DNA of 64,000 bases from contig NC_134648.1 of NCBI RefSeq assembly GCF_030463565.1, positions 15,075,306 to 15,139,305 on the forward strand, given 5' to 3'. Origin of the DNA: Pelecanus crispus (Eukaryota; Chordata; Aves; Pelecaniformes; Pelecanidae). The translations under genes and the position numbers were made by a program. This document shows, piece by piece, positions 8,801-23,003 of this stretch. Each line of letters opens with the position of its first letter. Position 1 is the first letter of the stretch. Below the pieces are notes generated by a model. It was not told the origin of the DNA. It searched no databases and saw only the letters and a list, made by a program, of their open reading frames with translations.

Positions 8801-11800
8801 GAATTTTGCCCATCCTCTGCTCTGAGCTGATGGGAAGTAAAAAAGCACCATCTTGTGGCCAATGAATAAGCACAGTGAGGGCATACAGGGGTCCCTCGCA
8901 GATGAGGTATTTACCCAACTGCTCCTGCTTTTGTCTTGCCGGTGGGTGCAGCTTCCAGCTGGACATGGGGTGGGTGAGCAGGGGTGGCCACCTGGACTGA
9001 TGCCATGAGGCAAACTCACCTGCTCACCTGCTGGAGCAGGCTGCGGAGACGGGGACGTGCAGGAGGGTGTTGTGGGCTCCCTGGGGTGTCAGGGGCCCCC
9101 AGAGCCACTGTGCAGGGCTGCAGACCACACGGGGTATCAGGCAGGCGTGGGCCAGCTGGTGCAGTACCAGGTGATGGATAACAGAGGAGCTAATGCCAAC
9201 ACATGTCCCCACGGACCTTTGCAGCTGCCAAAACAGAGACGCAGGAGCTGTGCACTCTTTGCCAAGGGGCAGGTGGCCTCCTGCTTCTAGATCTGACTGA
9301 GTTTTTGGTTCAGGATCATGCACCAGCACATTGCTGCGCGTACTGGTAGAGCATCATTTTGAAATAACCCAAGGGGACTTTCACTGGGGCTCTCTCCAGA
9401 TATTTAGATCCCTTTTTTCTCCTTCTGTTAGTGGAATTTAATTCATCTTCCTGAAAGCTTCTATCATCTGGAGTGTGAGAAAGGAGCAGAGCTAATGCTA
9501 TTGCTTCTGACACTGAACACTGCCAAAAGCAACTTATAGCAGGCAGTAGTAAATTTGGGTATTGGTTGTCTAATCCAGCATTGTCATGTCTAATTAGCAG
9601 ACTGAACTTCTCTACAAGGGGAAGCATTTAAAACACGCTGGAGAATTTGGGTCTGTGCATTTTTCTAGACTGAACTATCTGAGAACAGGTGAATGAATAC
9701 CTGTTAGAGATGAACTGGGCATTTTAAGCCTGATTTCACTCATGTTGAGTGCTGGCAACTTTGTTCCAAGCTGGTCGTGCACACTGCTTCTGACAATCAG
9801 GTGAATGCTGCCCTGGCTGCTGGAAGGAGTCCACATGGCGCATATATTTGCTGCCTCTTTACTGTTCTAAAAGGCACCACATCCTTCCCCTGTTGTGCAC
9901 AGAATTGTCCTCTACGTTGCATGCTCCTTATGCCTTTTAAAGTTGTTCTCTTCTGCAGAAAATGTCCAAGGAGTATAGTACCCTTTTTTCCCAGAAAGTA
10001 AATAATTCACATTTCTAAATTATGCCAAACATTGCAATACTTTCTCTAGGAGATTTCTCATCCATCCTTGGAGTAATAAGAATCATTGCAACATTTCTCT
10101 TTTCTTTCTATTCTTGGCTTTATCACAATTCTTGTTTGTACCAATTACTCTTTTGGCTGGGGCTGAGGTGTGATCCCAGCTAACTGATCCCACAAAAGCA
10201 AATGTTGCCCTTAAAAGTTTGGATCTATACCTCTGGGCAGGCTTTCCCCCCTGCTGCAATGTGTGAGAAAATACTCATAGATCCTACTTGGTACTTCATT
10301 ACACTCATATTGGCTGTCCACAAAAGACGTTTACGCTCTTGCTGGTTTGGTTTTTCTATTTACTTCTGTTGTTGTGTCACATTTCTTCTTCTTTTCAATG
10401 GCTTTTCCTAATAGCATCTTCTCACATGACCACAAGAGGCAATTTGACATTGCATTAATCTATTCACTGTCCATTAACTACAGCATATATCATATGTGCA
10501 AGAAATCCATTTGATTTTCCAATTGCTCTTTGAAAGTCTGCAAGCCGGTCTTCTCCGAGGAAACTACACGCAAGTTGGTTGTCTGCAGATGACAGTCATG
10601 TACGGTAGAGACATAGGTACAGCAGTCTTGAGTAACCCCTACCAAGGTTGTCTTGCGTAACTGCTCCCGAGATTGCCAGCAAACATAAGTGCTTGAGATG
10701 CCAGCAGCTATGGTATAGAAAGGAAATTGCCTCAGGATGAAGCAAAGGAGAGGAAGCAATGAGAGCTTTAAACACTAAACAACTTGTGTAATTATGAAGT
10801 GCGGATGCAGTAAGCAGCGTTGTTTGTGAGCTGCCTGCCAGCCACCCCAGGCATTTCCCTGACAGGCCACAGTTCACATTAGAGCACAGGGCGGTGGAGA
10901 GGACAGTCAGATTAGTGGTTTCAGTGCGTTACCTTGTTTTCCTTAACGTGCTGTTTTGTCTTCTTCAGCACTAGTCAAGTGTTGCCGGTGTTCTGTTATC
11001 TCGAAGTCCCTGCTGTCCGTCAGGTCAGAAAGGTTGGATGTCCCCAGTGCTAGGGGCTGGCAGGTTGGTTTAGGGCAGGTTGCTCTAGGGCTGGCAGGTG
11101 CCACCGAGGCAGGCTGTGCCCCGGCCCTTCCGCAAGGAAGGAAGGGGAATTGATAACTTCTGCTCCTCCAGACTGGAGCCCCAGCCTTTCCCTGTGGCCA
11201 AGGTGTTTCCTTTTGGCCCCTGGGAGAGCGGTGCATAAAGGCTGCTTCCCACCGCATGGCCTGCCCATCTCTTGAGGTGCCACCACTGTCACAGCAGGAG
11301 GAGGAGCGTAGCTCCATGCTGCTTAAGATACCTCTCACCAGCTCCTGTCCCCACCCTGCAGCAGCTGCAGCCCGGAGTGCTGGGCATGCTGGAGGGTGCC
11401 TTCTCCCCTCCTCTCCCAGGGGAGGTGGAGACCGCCCATGGACCCCAGTTGTTCCCATCCCGGTAGGTCCCACTGACCTGTATTTGTAGCACAGTCAGCT
11501 GTCTTCCTGTATAGCTTTGCTGCAAGTCATAAATCATGTTCATAAGGAACACTTTTCTTCTGCTGTTTAGAAAACCAGGTATTTTGCTTACTTTTTGTTT
11601 GTTCCCTCTCAGGCCATTTCTGTTCCATGAAATAGCCATCCTATGGCTATTTGGAGTCTTTATAGCTTCTTTGTAGCTTTGCAAACACTTTGAAAGTCCA
11701 AATCAATTATGTCAGCCACATTAATTTGCCCATTATTCTGCTGACATGCTTGAAAGGCTGTTATAGGTCTTTACTGTCTCTTGTTGTGGAAAGAGCCAAT

Positions 11801-14800
11801 TATTCTAATTAGCATATGTTCCTAAAATAGTTACATAGATAGTTTATAATTCCATTTTTAGCTCATGATATAACCATGTTTTTATATTGAACAACATCAT
11901 AGTTATTATTACTAGTGGGTAGGAATGGCCTGTTACTGCAAATGAATCCCAAGCAAGTGCATCAGGGGGAAGGATGACAATACCAGTGCAGGGATTTTCA
12001 TGCGGACAGGCAGATTGCGTCTATGGAAGAGGCTCAGTAGCTTAGAGGTGCTTTTTAGCATGTCAGTTCTCCTAGAGAGGCTGAAGAAGACAATGCTGCC
12101 AGTGATGGTTTTGAGTGTGTGTATATTTTCCAAGCAAGGTTTTTTACTCTTAGTTAACACAGTTCTTTTCTCCTAGGCTGGAAAATTCTTCTTTATCATT
12201 CTACAGTTAAAGATACTATCTAAGAGTTAAATTACCTATGAAAACGAATATTGATTTGTGTTTTTAATGTAATAGAAGCAGAGAATTAAATGGAAAAAGG
12301 AAATAGATCTGACCTTCAAATGCTGGAATTGCAGAGTTTAAATGAAAACTGCCTTGTTTTTTGTTTAAAAGACTCCCAGATAAGCAGATCAGAGACCAAG
12401 CCATTTGCAACACTTTGCCTATATTGACAGTGAAGTCAAAGATTTCTTCATAAACTTTATGCATTGGCTGTTTCTAGTTCAAGCTTATTCCTGGTAAGGT
12501 TACATGCTTCAATGTGCAAAAGTTTTGTTTGCATTATGTGAAGCTGCCTTTTGCTTCTCTTTCCTAACTAAGGTTCTCAGAAGAGGCAAAATGCCTATAT
12601 TGTACCTTTTACCACCAGGCAGTGGCAGAGCTATGTGTTATCTTGCTCCTCAGGTGTCGAAGCACTGGTTTTATAATTGTGTATTTTAAAACCACATGTA
12701 TTTAGTATTTAACTAACTGAAGCATCTTTGTGACTGAAGTTCTTGATAGGATTGGTGTCCCTATTCAGTTACGCCAGTGGCTTTCTGGAAGATGATGGAA
12801 CGCCACCTTACAACAACAGCATCTACAGCTCAGCACTGGTAACTAAAAACCTTAGCACTGTGTCCCGTCTCTTGGTAGCACAGGTTGCCAAAGTGTCCCA
12901 CTCGCAGAAAGAAGAACAGCCCAGGTAGCCTCAGGGTCCCTGAGACTTTCCTCTCACTATAATCACCAGTATTTCCTCTCACCGCAAGTTTTATTGCTTA
13001 TTTAGGTATTCCTTGCAACATCTGCAGAGGCTATGCTTTATAGGCTGCCACTGGTGCCACTCGAATGATATGGCAGGTAGGATTTGAGGTAAAGCCCCTA
13101 CTCGTACAACTGTTAGTATTTTAGCAGGTGAAATACACTCCCTTTTCGGGACCTCTTGATGGTATGTCAAGATAAAAGTTAACTTGGGTTGTCTCTCACA
13201 GCCAGCCAGCTTTAAGCTGATCATGCTCCATCAGCCCGCCTCAACTCTGCAAGAAAACCGCTTTCTCCTGCAGGCTGCAGGATGTCTAGCTATGGACATC
13301 TTTTTTATGGGCCCATTCCCCTGCCCGCCCCAGGTTTTACTCTCTAATCAGAAATTCAACCTGACGGGGCTTCACAAAGTACAGCCTCCAGCATACTGAT
13401 TAGAAAACACTGCGATTTGTACTTCAGGTCCTTTTTGCTCTGTACCATTTAATGACCTTACTTAACTTTGCAATTAATTCAGACTAAGTAGTAACATCCC
13501 ATATGTCTCACAACTCACTTTTTTCTCAAGATCAGTATATCCAATTCCTGGAATTCAGGTGGAATTTCTCAGGTGAGCCGAATCTCCTTTACAGCACTCA
13601 TGGAGGACTCTAAATAAATATAATGTGTACCTCTAAAGCCCATTTATATTGCCACAGAAGTGTGAAGTGCCTTTAATGTAAATGAGAATCTAGACTAACA
13701 TTTTCATGTCTTCATTTCAGTCTCAGGTAAAAATTATATCTGGGAAGAAGAGAGGGGGAGGCATTTCACTTTCTGTTTTAGTAAGTTTTTAGTGACTGCA
13801 TAGAAATTAAAACTATATAAACGTGCTCAAGTTGAGAGTGATTGGTAAATACATCTTCTAGAAGCTAGAGGGCATAGGAGACACAGAAAGTCTCTGGTAA
13901 CTGAGTTATCAAGAGGTGTGACTAACTTGCTTTCCTTTTTGCATAAAATGGCACTTGCTACTCAAGTTCAGACTGATTTTGTTCTCTTTCTGAAGAGAAT
14001 TGACTGAAATGCAGAAATAGCTTTCTGGTTTTTTATCGGGTTTGCAGATGGTCTAAAGGAAAATAACTTATTTGTATTGCTACTGATCTAAACAAAGATG
14101 TTAATATATGCTTCCCATTTTTAATCCGGAATAATTTAGTAATAAGTTTATATTCTGCAGGAGCTCCTATTATTAACCATTAAATAGAGAACTACTAATA
14201 ACTCTTTTAATGGAAAAGGTCAAAGGTAAATTCATGGGCATAGGAGTATTCCTATTGAGTGTAATAACCATGGACTTCAGATTTTCACCTGTCAAGCTGG
14301 TCTGGTCAAAATATTTGGTAACTTTTCTTCACCCCTACACACTATTTCTGTGATAGTGAAATCCTGCTGTGTTTTATGTTACAATCCATGTGTCTACTAG
14401 TATAAAACCTGTGTGAGAGGGATACTGGCAGACTTCTTGCAGTATAGACCAAGCCTTATTTTCTTTGCATTTTGACAATAAAGTTCACAGGGCTTATCCT
14501 AAACGCATAAGAGGAACAGAGCATCCTGAGCTGCTTCTTGGAAGACCTCCCCAAATTCCAGTGTGGTTTTTTTTCAATTCAAAGTAATCCAGTGAGAGAA
14601 CCGAACTTTGCCACAGTCTGTAAAGGAGACAAGAAGTACGTATCGATTAGTTTATGCTGAGTTTCTCAGGTCAGCTGACTTCCTCTCTCAAATGGAAAAT
14701 CAAAGGTACTGTGCGTTTATAGGACTCCAGCATCAAAGAAAAGATTCCCTCCAGCCTTTGTGAACTCCTACATTTTCCACAGGTTTTATGCCTAACGCCA

Positions 14801-17800
14801 GATGGGTGCTCAACCACACGATGATATTCCAGTAAACAAAACAGGACTGGTAGAGTAATGAAACTCTGCTGAATTATTCATTGGGTCCTGAATGATTCAG
14901 AGAGAGTTATTATCATGAATGCCCCTGAAGACGAGAGCAGCGCAATGCACAGCCCTGCCTGTGTGGTACACCTGACCAGGTAGGCATCTGCAAAAGTGAA
15001 TGTCTTGTATAAATGAACTGGAACAACCATATTTGGTAGCTGTCCATTACCTACCTAGAAATGGTCAATCTAATTCCAGAAAAAAATGTTAAGTGCATGC
15101 TCCAGTGCCATGGACGTAAAATTAAAAGCACGTTCAAGTGCTTTGCTGAAAAGCAATGGACTTCTACTCATCTTTAAATAGAAGCACATCTTCAGGCTTG
15201 CTGGCTCAAATCTGATGATGCCTCCTAATAAATGTCACGGATGAATACAGGAACACAGAATACATCAACACAAATCTGGTTCCAAAAACCAGTGTGTACC
15301 AGTAACATAATTTTAGCCCATGAAGCATTTTTCCAGCTGGCCTTTGGAAGCTGAGGAACTGTACAGCCTCATCAAAAAGGTAGGTATCTTGAGATGCGGT
15401 AGTCCTACTGCTGTCACAGTTTAATAATGATCAGTGATGCGTTAATATACTGAGTGAGAAAGTTAAAGGAGGGTGTCCAGCACCACAGGCAGAGAAGCTG
15501 GGGTGGAGGAAGTTATGATGGTGGGGCCAACTGTGTCTATAAAACTGAACTCGCCTTTCAAATAAAAAGTATTTGGAGCTTTATCTTTGGACGGTGCTGG
15601 GAGGGAGTTTCTGCTGAATCCTGCTGATAGTGGTGGTGAGTGAATCAGTGTTTCAATCTACAGCTCTGGAGGAAAGATTACATTGGGGGTGGAGGGAAGG
15701 AAGAAAACCCTCCATAGAACGAATTTGGATTCAAACCCTCCCATCTTCCCAAAAGAAAGTTTGTTCTTCAAAACCCCATTACAAACTTTGGTGGAAGCAA
15801 TAAAGCATTCAAAATTGCCGCATAATAGTCCGATTGCTGGTATCCACTCATGGCAGAGAAGCACTAGTAGGGAGAATCATGCTGTCATTTCAGATTTGTG
15901 CTGGGCTTGAGTGTGGTAGAGATGAGTGCTATAAGAAAATCCAAGAGCAAAGTAGTGGGTGATACCACAGGGTTTGACAAACATGCAGTGCCATGAGGGC
16001 TGAGGAGTTCTCAAATACTGTTCATTGAGTGACACGCGTACTGTGTACTCAGTGAGGCAGACCTTGTAGACAAAATAGAATATAAGCGTGTAAGTCAGGG
16101 CAACATTTTGAATTGTGCAATAATGAGTCAAGGAAAAGCTGGAGCACTCAAGCTTCCCCGCATGTCACTTCATATCTTAAATAATGTCTTTTTAACACTG
16201 CATTAATATAAAATCCAAGTATGTAGTAATATGCAGATGAATTTAACTCAGCTGATATCCTATTTTAGATGTTTGGCTTCCTTCTGATGGTGGTTACTGC
16301 TAAGAGCTGTTGTACTACTTGAAATTCCCTGAGAACAAGGTACAGATGTTGCTTCACCATCAAATGTCACAGAATATTTGATTTTTTAATCCTCTGATGT
16401 TTTTAAAAATGCCATTTACAATTTATTGCAATGTTTTTTCTTGTTCATTATAGGGAAAGTAAAACTTATCAGGATGCCTTATAATCCTAGAGTAAAATTT
16501 AGCAAAATAATCTGATACTTTGTCATAAGAAGCCAAAAAGTTATTTGCTTTGCTACTGGATATCTAAGTATATGGCTATTGGAGTATGTGACTCTGCTTA
16601 AAGGCATTTTTTTTCCTGATAGTAATTTGCAGGAGACTGATACATGGTTAGTCCTAAAAATGCAGGTTTTGGTTTAACACAATATTATCAACTTCATGTG
16701 GTAGAAGACTGCTGCCTCTGCATTTTCTATAGCAGATGCACACGCCACCTTTGCTAGCTCCGTTTGATGAGACTGCATTGCTAGGCAGAGGCATGGAAAA
16801 GTTCTAGTGTTGTTTCCTTGAAATTATACATATTTATGTCTTGCCACCGTCACAGGCCTCCTCCTTCCTGCTTGGTGACTGGAGCTATCTACAGTACTGG
16901 GGTTTGGTACTTTATTCTCTGAGCTTGACTTCTAAGAGATCGTAATTTATAGGGAGCTTCACTGGGAAGTCATTTATTCTAAAATGGTATGTACTTATGA
17001 ATTCTCGTGTACAACAGGCTTGCGATTTTTTACTTGATTTTTTGTGAAATCTTTGTCTATAGGGCTGAAATAGGATGATGTTTAATTACTGCTTCTCTGA
17101 ACTTTTGACACTCACTGGCTGTTTTCTGTGTGTTATTCCCTATCCAGTCCAGATGTTTCTGCACATGAGCCACCCAGCCATTCAGCTTATTTGTTTTGGA
17201 TGGCAAAGCCTTGATTTTGTCTTGTGATGGAGGACATTAGAACATGGAGACTACCCATTTTTTGTGGAAGGCATCCAATGGCTCTGGCATTCTTGCATGA
17301 TTGGATGTGGTTACCGAAACCCATGGCGTTCAACTGCTGCATTAAAACTGACCTTGTCAGAGGTTATGTAATTTCTGTAGCATTTCTCCAGGCTGCTTTG
17401 GGTGCACTGTTATCTGTTCCCAAAAGACTGTAACTCAAGCTCATGGAAAACCCTCAGGAATGGCCCTCGAGATTACTGGCACTCCTCTCAGCCCATGCTT
17501 GACTGATGCCGCCTGCAGCCTGCGCTCCCAAGGGACCTTGATGTTTTAAGCCCAAATTTGGATCTGTTCCTCCCTTGAGACATATGTTGAGAGTGTTATA
17601 TGGGTTATACTCTGTTTAAGTCTGACTGGTAGTATTTCCAAAAAAGAAGATCTTAAAAACTGGTTGATCACTCCTCAGGCCAGATTTCCAAACAAGTTCC
17701 GCATCCAGCAGGTCTCACTAGGACGAGGGAGCCAGGCTGAGTGCTGCAGCCATAAACTAGACAAAATGGGAAGTTTTGTCAGAAAAGCTGACTTTGGGTG

Positions 17801-20800
17801 ATCCTGCGAAATCCCTCGTTAAACTCCTTGTTTTGGGCCACAGTGCTTGTATGGGTGGGAAGAGCATGCAGAAACCTGGCCTTCTCATCAGTGCTGTTGG
17901 GGTAGGTCAGGCTGGCTGAGAAGTGAAAAGCTGGGTTTCTTCTACCAGCGGTGGCTTTCTCCATTGCTTGTACAACACATCTTACGTTATTAAGTTGCTG
18001 GAATAAATACGTGAAGAAGACAGAAAAGGAGAAAGGAAGCTCATGTTTTCTCGTCAGAAGATTAGGAGCAAACTAAACTGGCAATCGTGCAAGGGCTTCA
18101 TTCAGTGTGTGCCTTCCTGTAGGCACCGCCAATAGTCCCGTTGCTGTGGGGGCAGGACAGAGCAAGGCTAAACAGGGATTGAGAACACACACAAATGAGA
18201 ATATATCAAAAGTAAAATAGGAAGAGAGAAACCAGAAAGGGCTAAAATCCAAACCTTAAATTCAAAGAGGGAAGATTATTCTGCTTCTTTCCCCTTCCAA
18301 GATTTGGGAGGCCAGTTCTGGCTATAAGCTGTACAGAGCAAGAAATGTGCCCTGATCTTAACAGAATTTGGGATGCTGTTTAACTTGCATTGGATGCAAT
18401 GAGAAAGAGAGAAAAAAGGAAATCCAGGCTGAGCAGAAAAGATATTTTTTGTTGTGGGAATGCAGTTGCAGGATGCAACCACATCCAGTAGCCAGGAAAA
18501 AAAACCTCATGGTGGTGTTACCATTAGGAGTGCTAAGGAGCACTGGTGTTGATGCCAGTACATACTGACCAGTCTGAGCGCTTACAATGAGAACAATTAA
18601 TACCAGATTCCTGAGAAGGTGGTGGAATTTGCCAAGCATCCAGAAAACAACCAGACCATTTTCGGGTCCTGATAATTTCCTAATGAACTGCTTGACCCCA
18701 AGGGCCTATAGCAGCCATGAAAGTCTGCCTTTGCAAAGCCTCTTAGAATAGTTCCATTCAAATACAGACATAATTACACCTCTCCTCACAATATTACATT
18801 TCAAATATCCTCCCAGTAATCAGAATCACTGCAGTGTGTGAGGAGTGAAGAGCTCCTTTATCCTTACAGCAGAAAGCATCTGAACTGTTACAAGCTAAAG
18901 AAGGTTTATAATGGGAAAGGCTAATAGAAAAGGCTTTGAGGCATCATCACAATCACAAAAAAGGCATGAGCAAATCTGAGTCTGAGAGCAAGCAACAATG
19001 CTGTCCCTTGACTAGAAAAAGCTCCGGCGGAGAGTGAGCGAGAGAGAACAAGAATCCCCTGCCTCCCCCACAGAAAATCACAGCTACGGAAAAGTTGTTG
19101 TATATTTCAGTTTGTTCCCATGGTTTTAATCTTCTAACTTGCTCTAATTATTCCTATTCAGGGCTGATTTATGTTTGGCAACTTTACATTAAAAAATGTT
19201 CCCACTAACAGAATTGCAAATGTGAAGCAGATAGAACAACACTCATGCTTGCAGGAAGGATGGGGGGAATGCGATGTGTTCAGATACAATGCGAACCAGT
19301 CATTTGGCCAAACTTTCCATGAAAATATCTCTGACACTGGCCGTGCCTACTGAGTTTCCTTATTTGCAGTGAGCCCTCGGTTTTCTGTCTCCCCTTGATG
19401 AAGAGCAGAACAGTTGACCTCATAAGGGATTTCTTCCAGTTTGTTTCCCAGGGTTTTTTTTGTACTAATACATAGTTTATTTAACAACTGCATGTTTCTT
19501 ACATGAGCATTATGTAACACAACAGTAAGCCTGTAAGAAGTTTCAACCAGCTGTACTGTGTTATGCCACAACATTCAGAGCTCTGCTGTCCAGAATGGAG
19601 TATGAGTTTTGTCAGTCATACTCAGTACCCTCACATTGGGATGGTCACTTTGCAGGAAGTAGTAGGACATGTCTAACAGCTATGTAACTGGGAAAGTCTG
19701 TAAAATCCCATGTCACAGATACTAAGTTCCTACAAGTTTTCTCAAAGCCAGCATCCAGTGGAATGAGACCCAAAAGGTGGTTTCCTACTAAGGGAAAGGT
19801 GAGGAATTAGCTGCTGTCTTTTACAGAAACTGCCAGTCTCTATAATCTGGAGACAGGCTCGAGGAGTCTGGCAGAAGGAAGCAGGGGAGCCATAATGGGT
19901 GTAATATGGGACATGGTAAGGAACTGAGATTAGGAAGTATAATAAACAGCATGGAAATTATGGGAAAACAACCTTTGCTGGTTCTGCTGCTCGTACAGAG
20001 ATACAGACTTTGCAGTTTCTCTTCAATGGGTATAGGTGTGCATTCACAGCACAGAGGTGGGTCATCTAGGGAGGTTTTTTATTTCTTCAAATGAAAAGCA
20101 ACTGGTAGTGGTGAGTTGATAGTAGGACAGGAAGAGAGAACACAGGAAAAACAAGTAGCTGAGCTGGAAGAGGAGCCTGAAGTTACAGCCAACTGGTTCC
20201 AAAGGTGTTGCTTTGCATTGCATTAATCTTTGTGCAGCCCAGCCTAGCTGAAGGGAAGGTGACTGATGCCCCTGTTGTCACCTGTACACAAAGAAAGATA
20301 TACAGGCAGCTAGTAAATACTATTGAAAATGGAAGAAGAATTAGTAATGAGTGAGCTATACACTATATGAGTATTACTGCAAGAAGCTTTACTGAAACAG
20401 CCTGCAAAGTTTTAGGACTGTAACCATACATAGAAACAAACTGAGCTGGTTTGACTGAAAGCCTGTAATTTCCTAGATTAACAGTTTCAGAGATATGGTT
20501 TAGTACTAAGTGAGGGTTGCTAACTGAAAAAAAAGACAAATACTGTTCAATAGATATCGATTTGTCTAATTATATGCAGGATTTATTTAAAGCACAGACT
20601 AGTGTGCTTTTAAAAAAAATTGTAGTGGGTGTGTCTGTCTGAGTGCATTTGCTGTTGGAAGCATTGGATTCCCACATGTGGTACCATTTAGTTGTTTTTA
20701 AAATGTATAAGAAGGAATGCATTTCTTCACACTAAATTGTCTTATCTTTGATAAAGTCCAGGTGATGCCAGGTTGTGTCTATGGTGCTGTCAAAGTAGCA

Positions 20801-22798
20801 TTTGACAAAATGAGGGAAATTTTATATGCCCCACGGTCATTAGTATTTCTGAGGAGAATAACGAGAAAGGGCTGAATACCAAGGACTTTGTTTGACAGTT
20901 ACTCTGTGGAAAGGGCTCTGGATCTGCATGGCAAACTGGGTGAACTGGAGCTGTAGCTCTGTGGAAGCCATCCAGGGGTGTCTTCCTGGACCCACTTGGT
21001 CTCCACGAGTTGTGGGGACTGGGAATTTGGTTTTTTATGAACCCGCTAATGAAGAGTGGCGGATGACAAACTCCTGCTAGAATTTTTTCCCAGTTTTCAT
21101 TAACCTCTGTATAGATACTATTTTAATTAAAATAATCTTGACAGCACCTATGAAAAAGCTGTGAGGGTTGCAACAGCAATTAAACGTGTTGTCAAAAATG
21201 ATAAGCAGCCTGGTATCACAGGAAGGAAATTAACACTCTGACCAATAATGAAACAGTAATCTTAATCCAGAGCTTTTTGCCTCTCAGGAACTCCTTAAAA
21301 TGGATGGATTTTGGAGACCAGGCAATTTTAGAACAAGACAGTTAAGCAATAGGTGCCATAAAGCATCTCCGTTTTAAAAGTCAGTGTCATACTGGTGTAA
21401 TAGTGGCTGATAGCCAGCCAGCAAGAAATGTGATGTTAATTAGACATTAATAATAGTGTATGTGCAAAGCCTTGACTATTTTCCTAAATTTTGGGTATCA
21501 GAAAGATTGGGTATCGTATTCAATATTAGGTCCTGGCAGTGGAGTTTAACAACGATCTGCATCAGTGCCGGTTTTCTGTTTTGGGTTGTCCACTGCAGAG
21601 AGAAGGCATGGAAATGCTGGCAGGCTATTCACTGTTGTGAGGAAGGTAGGGTTTGAGAGCCTTGGTTTCTAGGTTATGTCACCCTGGGTCTTTTATTACC
21701 TGGGAGCTGCACTGAGTCTTTTGGTAAATGACAAACTCCCTAAATCATAGTTCATCCTAAAGGCACCCTTCATCCTTTTAGAACTGGCACCGCATTTAGG
21801 CAGGCACAAGAAAAATCAAACACTCTCTGCTGGCCCAGGTTGGAAGGCGCAGTTCTCTTCCCAGTCGTACCAGGCTCAAGAAGTGCAGATGGAGCTGCGG
21901 CGGGTGCAAGGACTGGGACGCTCTGCCCAGCATGCTCACAGAAGGACTGCTGAGAAAGGCCACCCGGGAAGGGGCAAGCTGTAAAAACAGCCACAGTCTT
22001 ACAATGGGAGAGGGTGCCAGGTGGTTGAACTAAAGGTTGGACTCAGATGGCTCCATGGGAGAAGAGAAATGGTAATAGCCCATCAGTAGGCACCAGACAA
22101 GGCAGGTATAGGCAGGCGTGTAGGGCCTGCGAGTGGATGAAGCCGTCATTATTCAGAAACTCTGAATGGAAAATGATGCTAAAAATGATTATGTTTTCTT
22201 GGGTACCCCTGCAGCACTACCTGAGGTAAAAAGCTTCTCTACCTCTCGCAAGGGCAAGGGGTGGGGGATTACCAGTTATCCTTGTAACTACGGGTTAAAT
22301 GGAGAAGTTCAATGCCTATGTCAGCAAGAAAAGGGCTGACAAGTTTAATAAAGATAATCCTGCCTTATCCTTATCCTGCCTCCCCAAACGTAATCTAAGC
22401 AGAGCTGCACTGTGGCAGTTAGGGCTTCCTTTTGCCCTTCTGCCCTCACCCCAGCTTGTGCTTGTCTCCTTCACACTCTCTTGGCTCACTCTCAGCAAAC
22501 ATGAGAATTAAAGGATGGGATGATAGCATGTCATGTTCCTGGTTAGGGAAACCTGCACAGCAACGTGCCTGAGATGTTTCAGAGGGAAGCAAATTTCTGG
22601 TCTTGCTGAAGCTTTAATAGCCTGTTGTCTTTTCTGGTAATGTGTATGCACCCATCTACAATGTCCACCCATCTACACAGAGGTTTTTTTTTCTCTCCCT
22701 TTTTCATCCCTAAAATTAAAATGAATCTCTTCATTCAGTTGAAGCTACATCTTGCAAGAGCTGTGATTTGAGGAAAAAGATAATAAGTAGCAAGATGT
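5895..22798. other. Intergenic DNA downstream of CALCA, no gene recognised
   Basis: About 17 kb of AT-rich, non-repetitive-looking sequence. I found no exon series, no CpG island and no recognisable protein. Simple features include an A-rich run at about 6052-6073 and scattered T runs. Two locally GC-richer patches (about 8930-9290 and 10980-11480) generate open frames on both strands. The longest (176 codons, - strand, 10943-11473) has low-complexity, splice-free composition and no family features. A 7-bp dyad (TGGGTAT/ATACCCA) sits at 7184-7200. Enhancers for CALCA could lie here but cannot be read by eye. Confidence 0.6.
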
Positions 22799-23003
22799 TC
22801 AGGTTGCCCAGAGAGGTGGCAGAGGCCCCATCCCTGGCAACACTCAAGGTCAGGTTGGATGGGGCTCTGAGCAACCTGATCTGGTTAAAGCTGTCCCTGC
22901 TCACTGCAGGGGGGCTGGGCTAGATGACCTCTAAAGGTCCCTTCCAACCCAAAGCATTCTATGATTCTATGATTCTATGATTCTATGATTCTATGATTCT
23001 ATG
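22799..23003 (+). mobile_element. 5'-truncated CR1 LINE, 3' end only
   Basis: It starts inside the C-terminal end of CR1 ORF2 (LPREVAEAPSLA-like frame), continues through the 3' UTR and ends in six perfect ATTCTATG units at 22956-23003. Over its length it closely matches the reverse complement of the left end of the large CR1 at 53977-58506, so both belong to the same or a sister subfamily. Severe 5' truncation is normal for CR1. No clear target-site duplication was seen. Confidence 0.93.

Noticed and set aside
10943..11473. 176-codon - strand open frame
   Set aside because: It lies in a locally GC-rich patch with frames open on both strands. Composition is low-complexity and it resembles no family.
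12743..12928. 61-codon open frame (NNSIYSSALVTKNLS)
   Set aside because: It reads like ordinary protein, but it is short and isolated, without splice signals or any match I can name.
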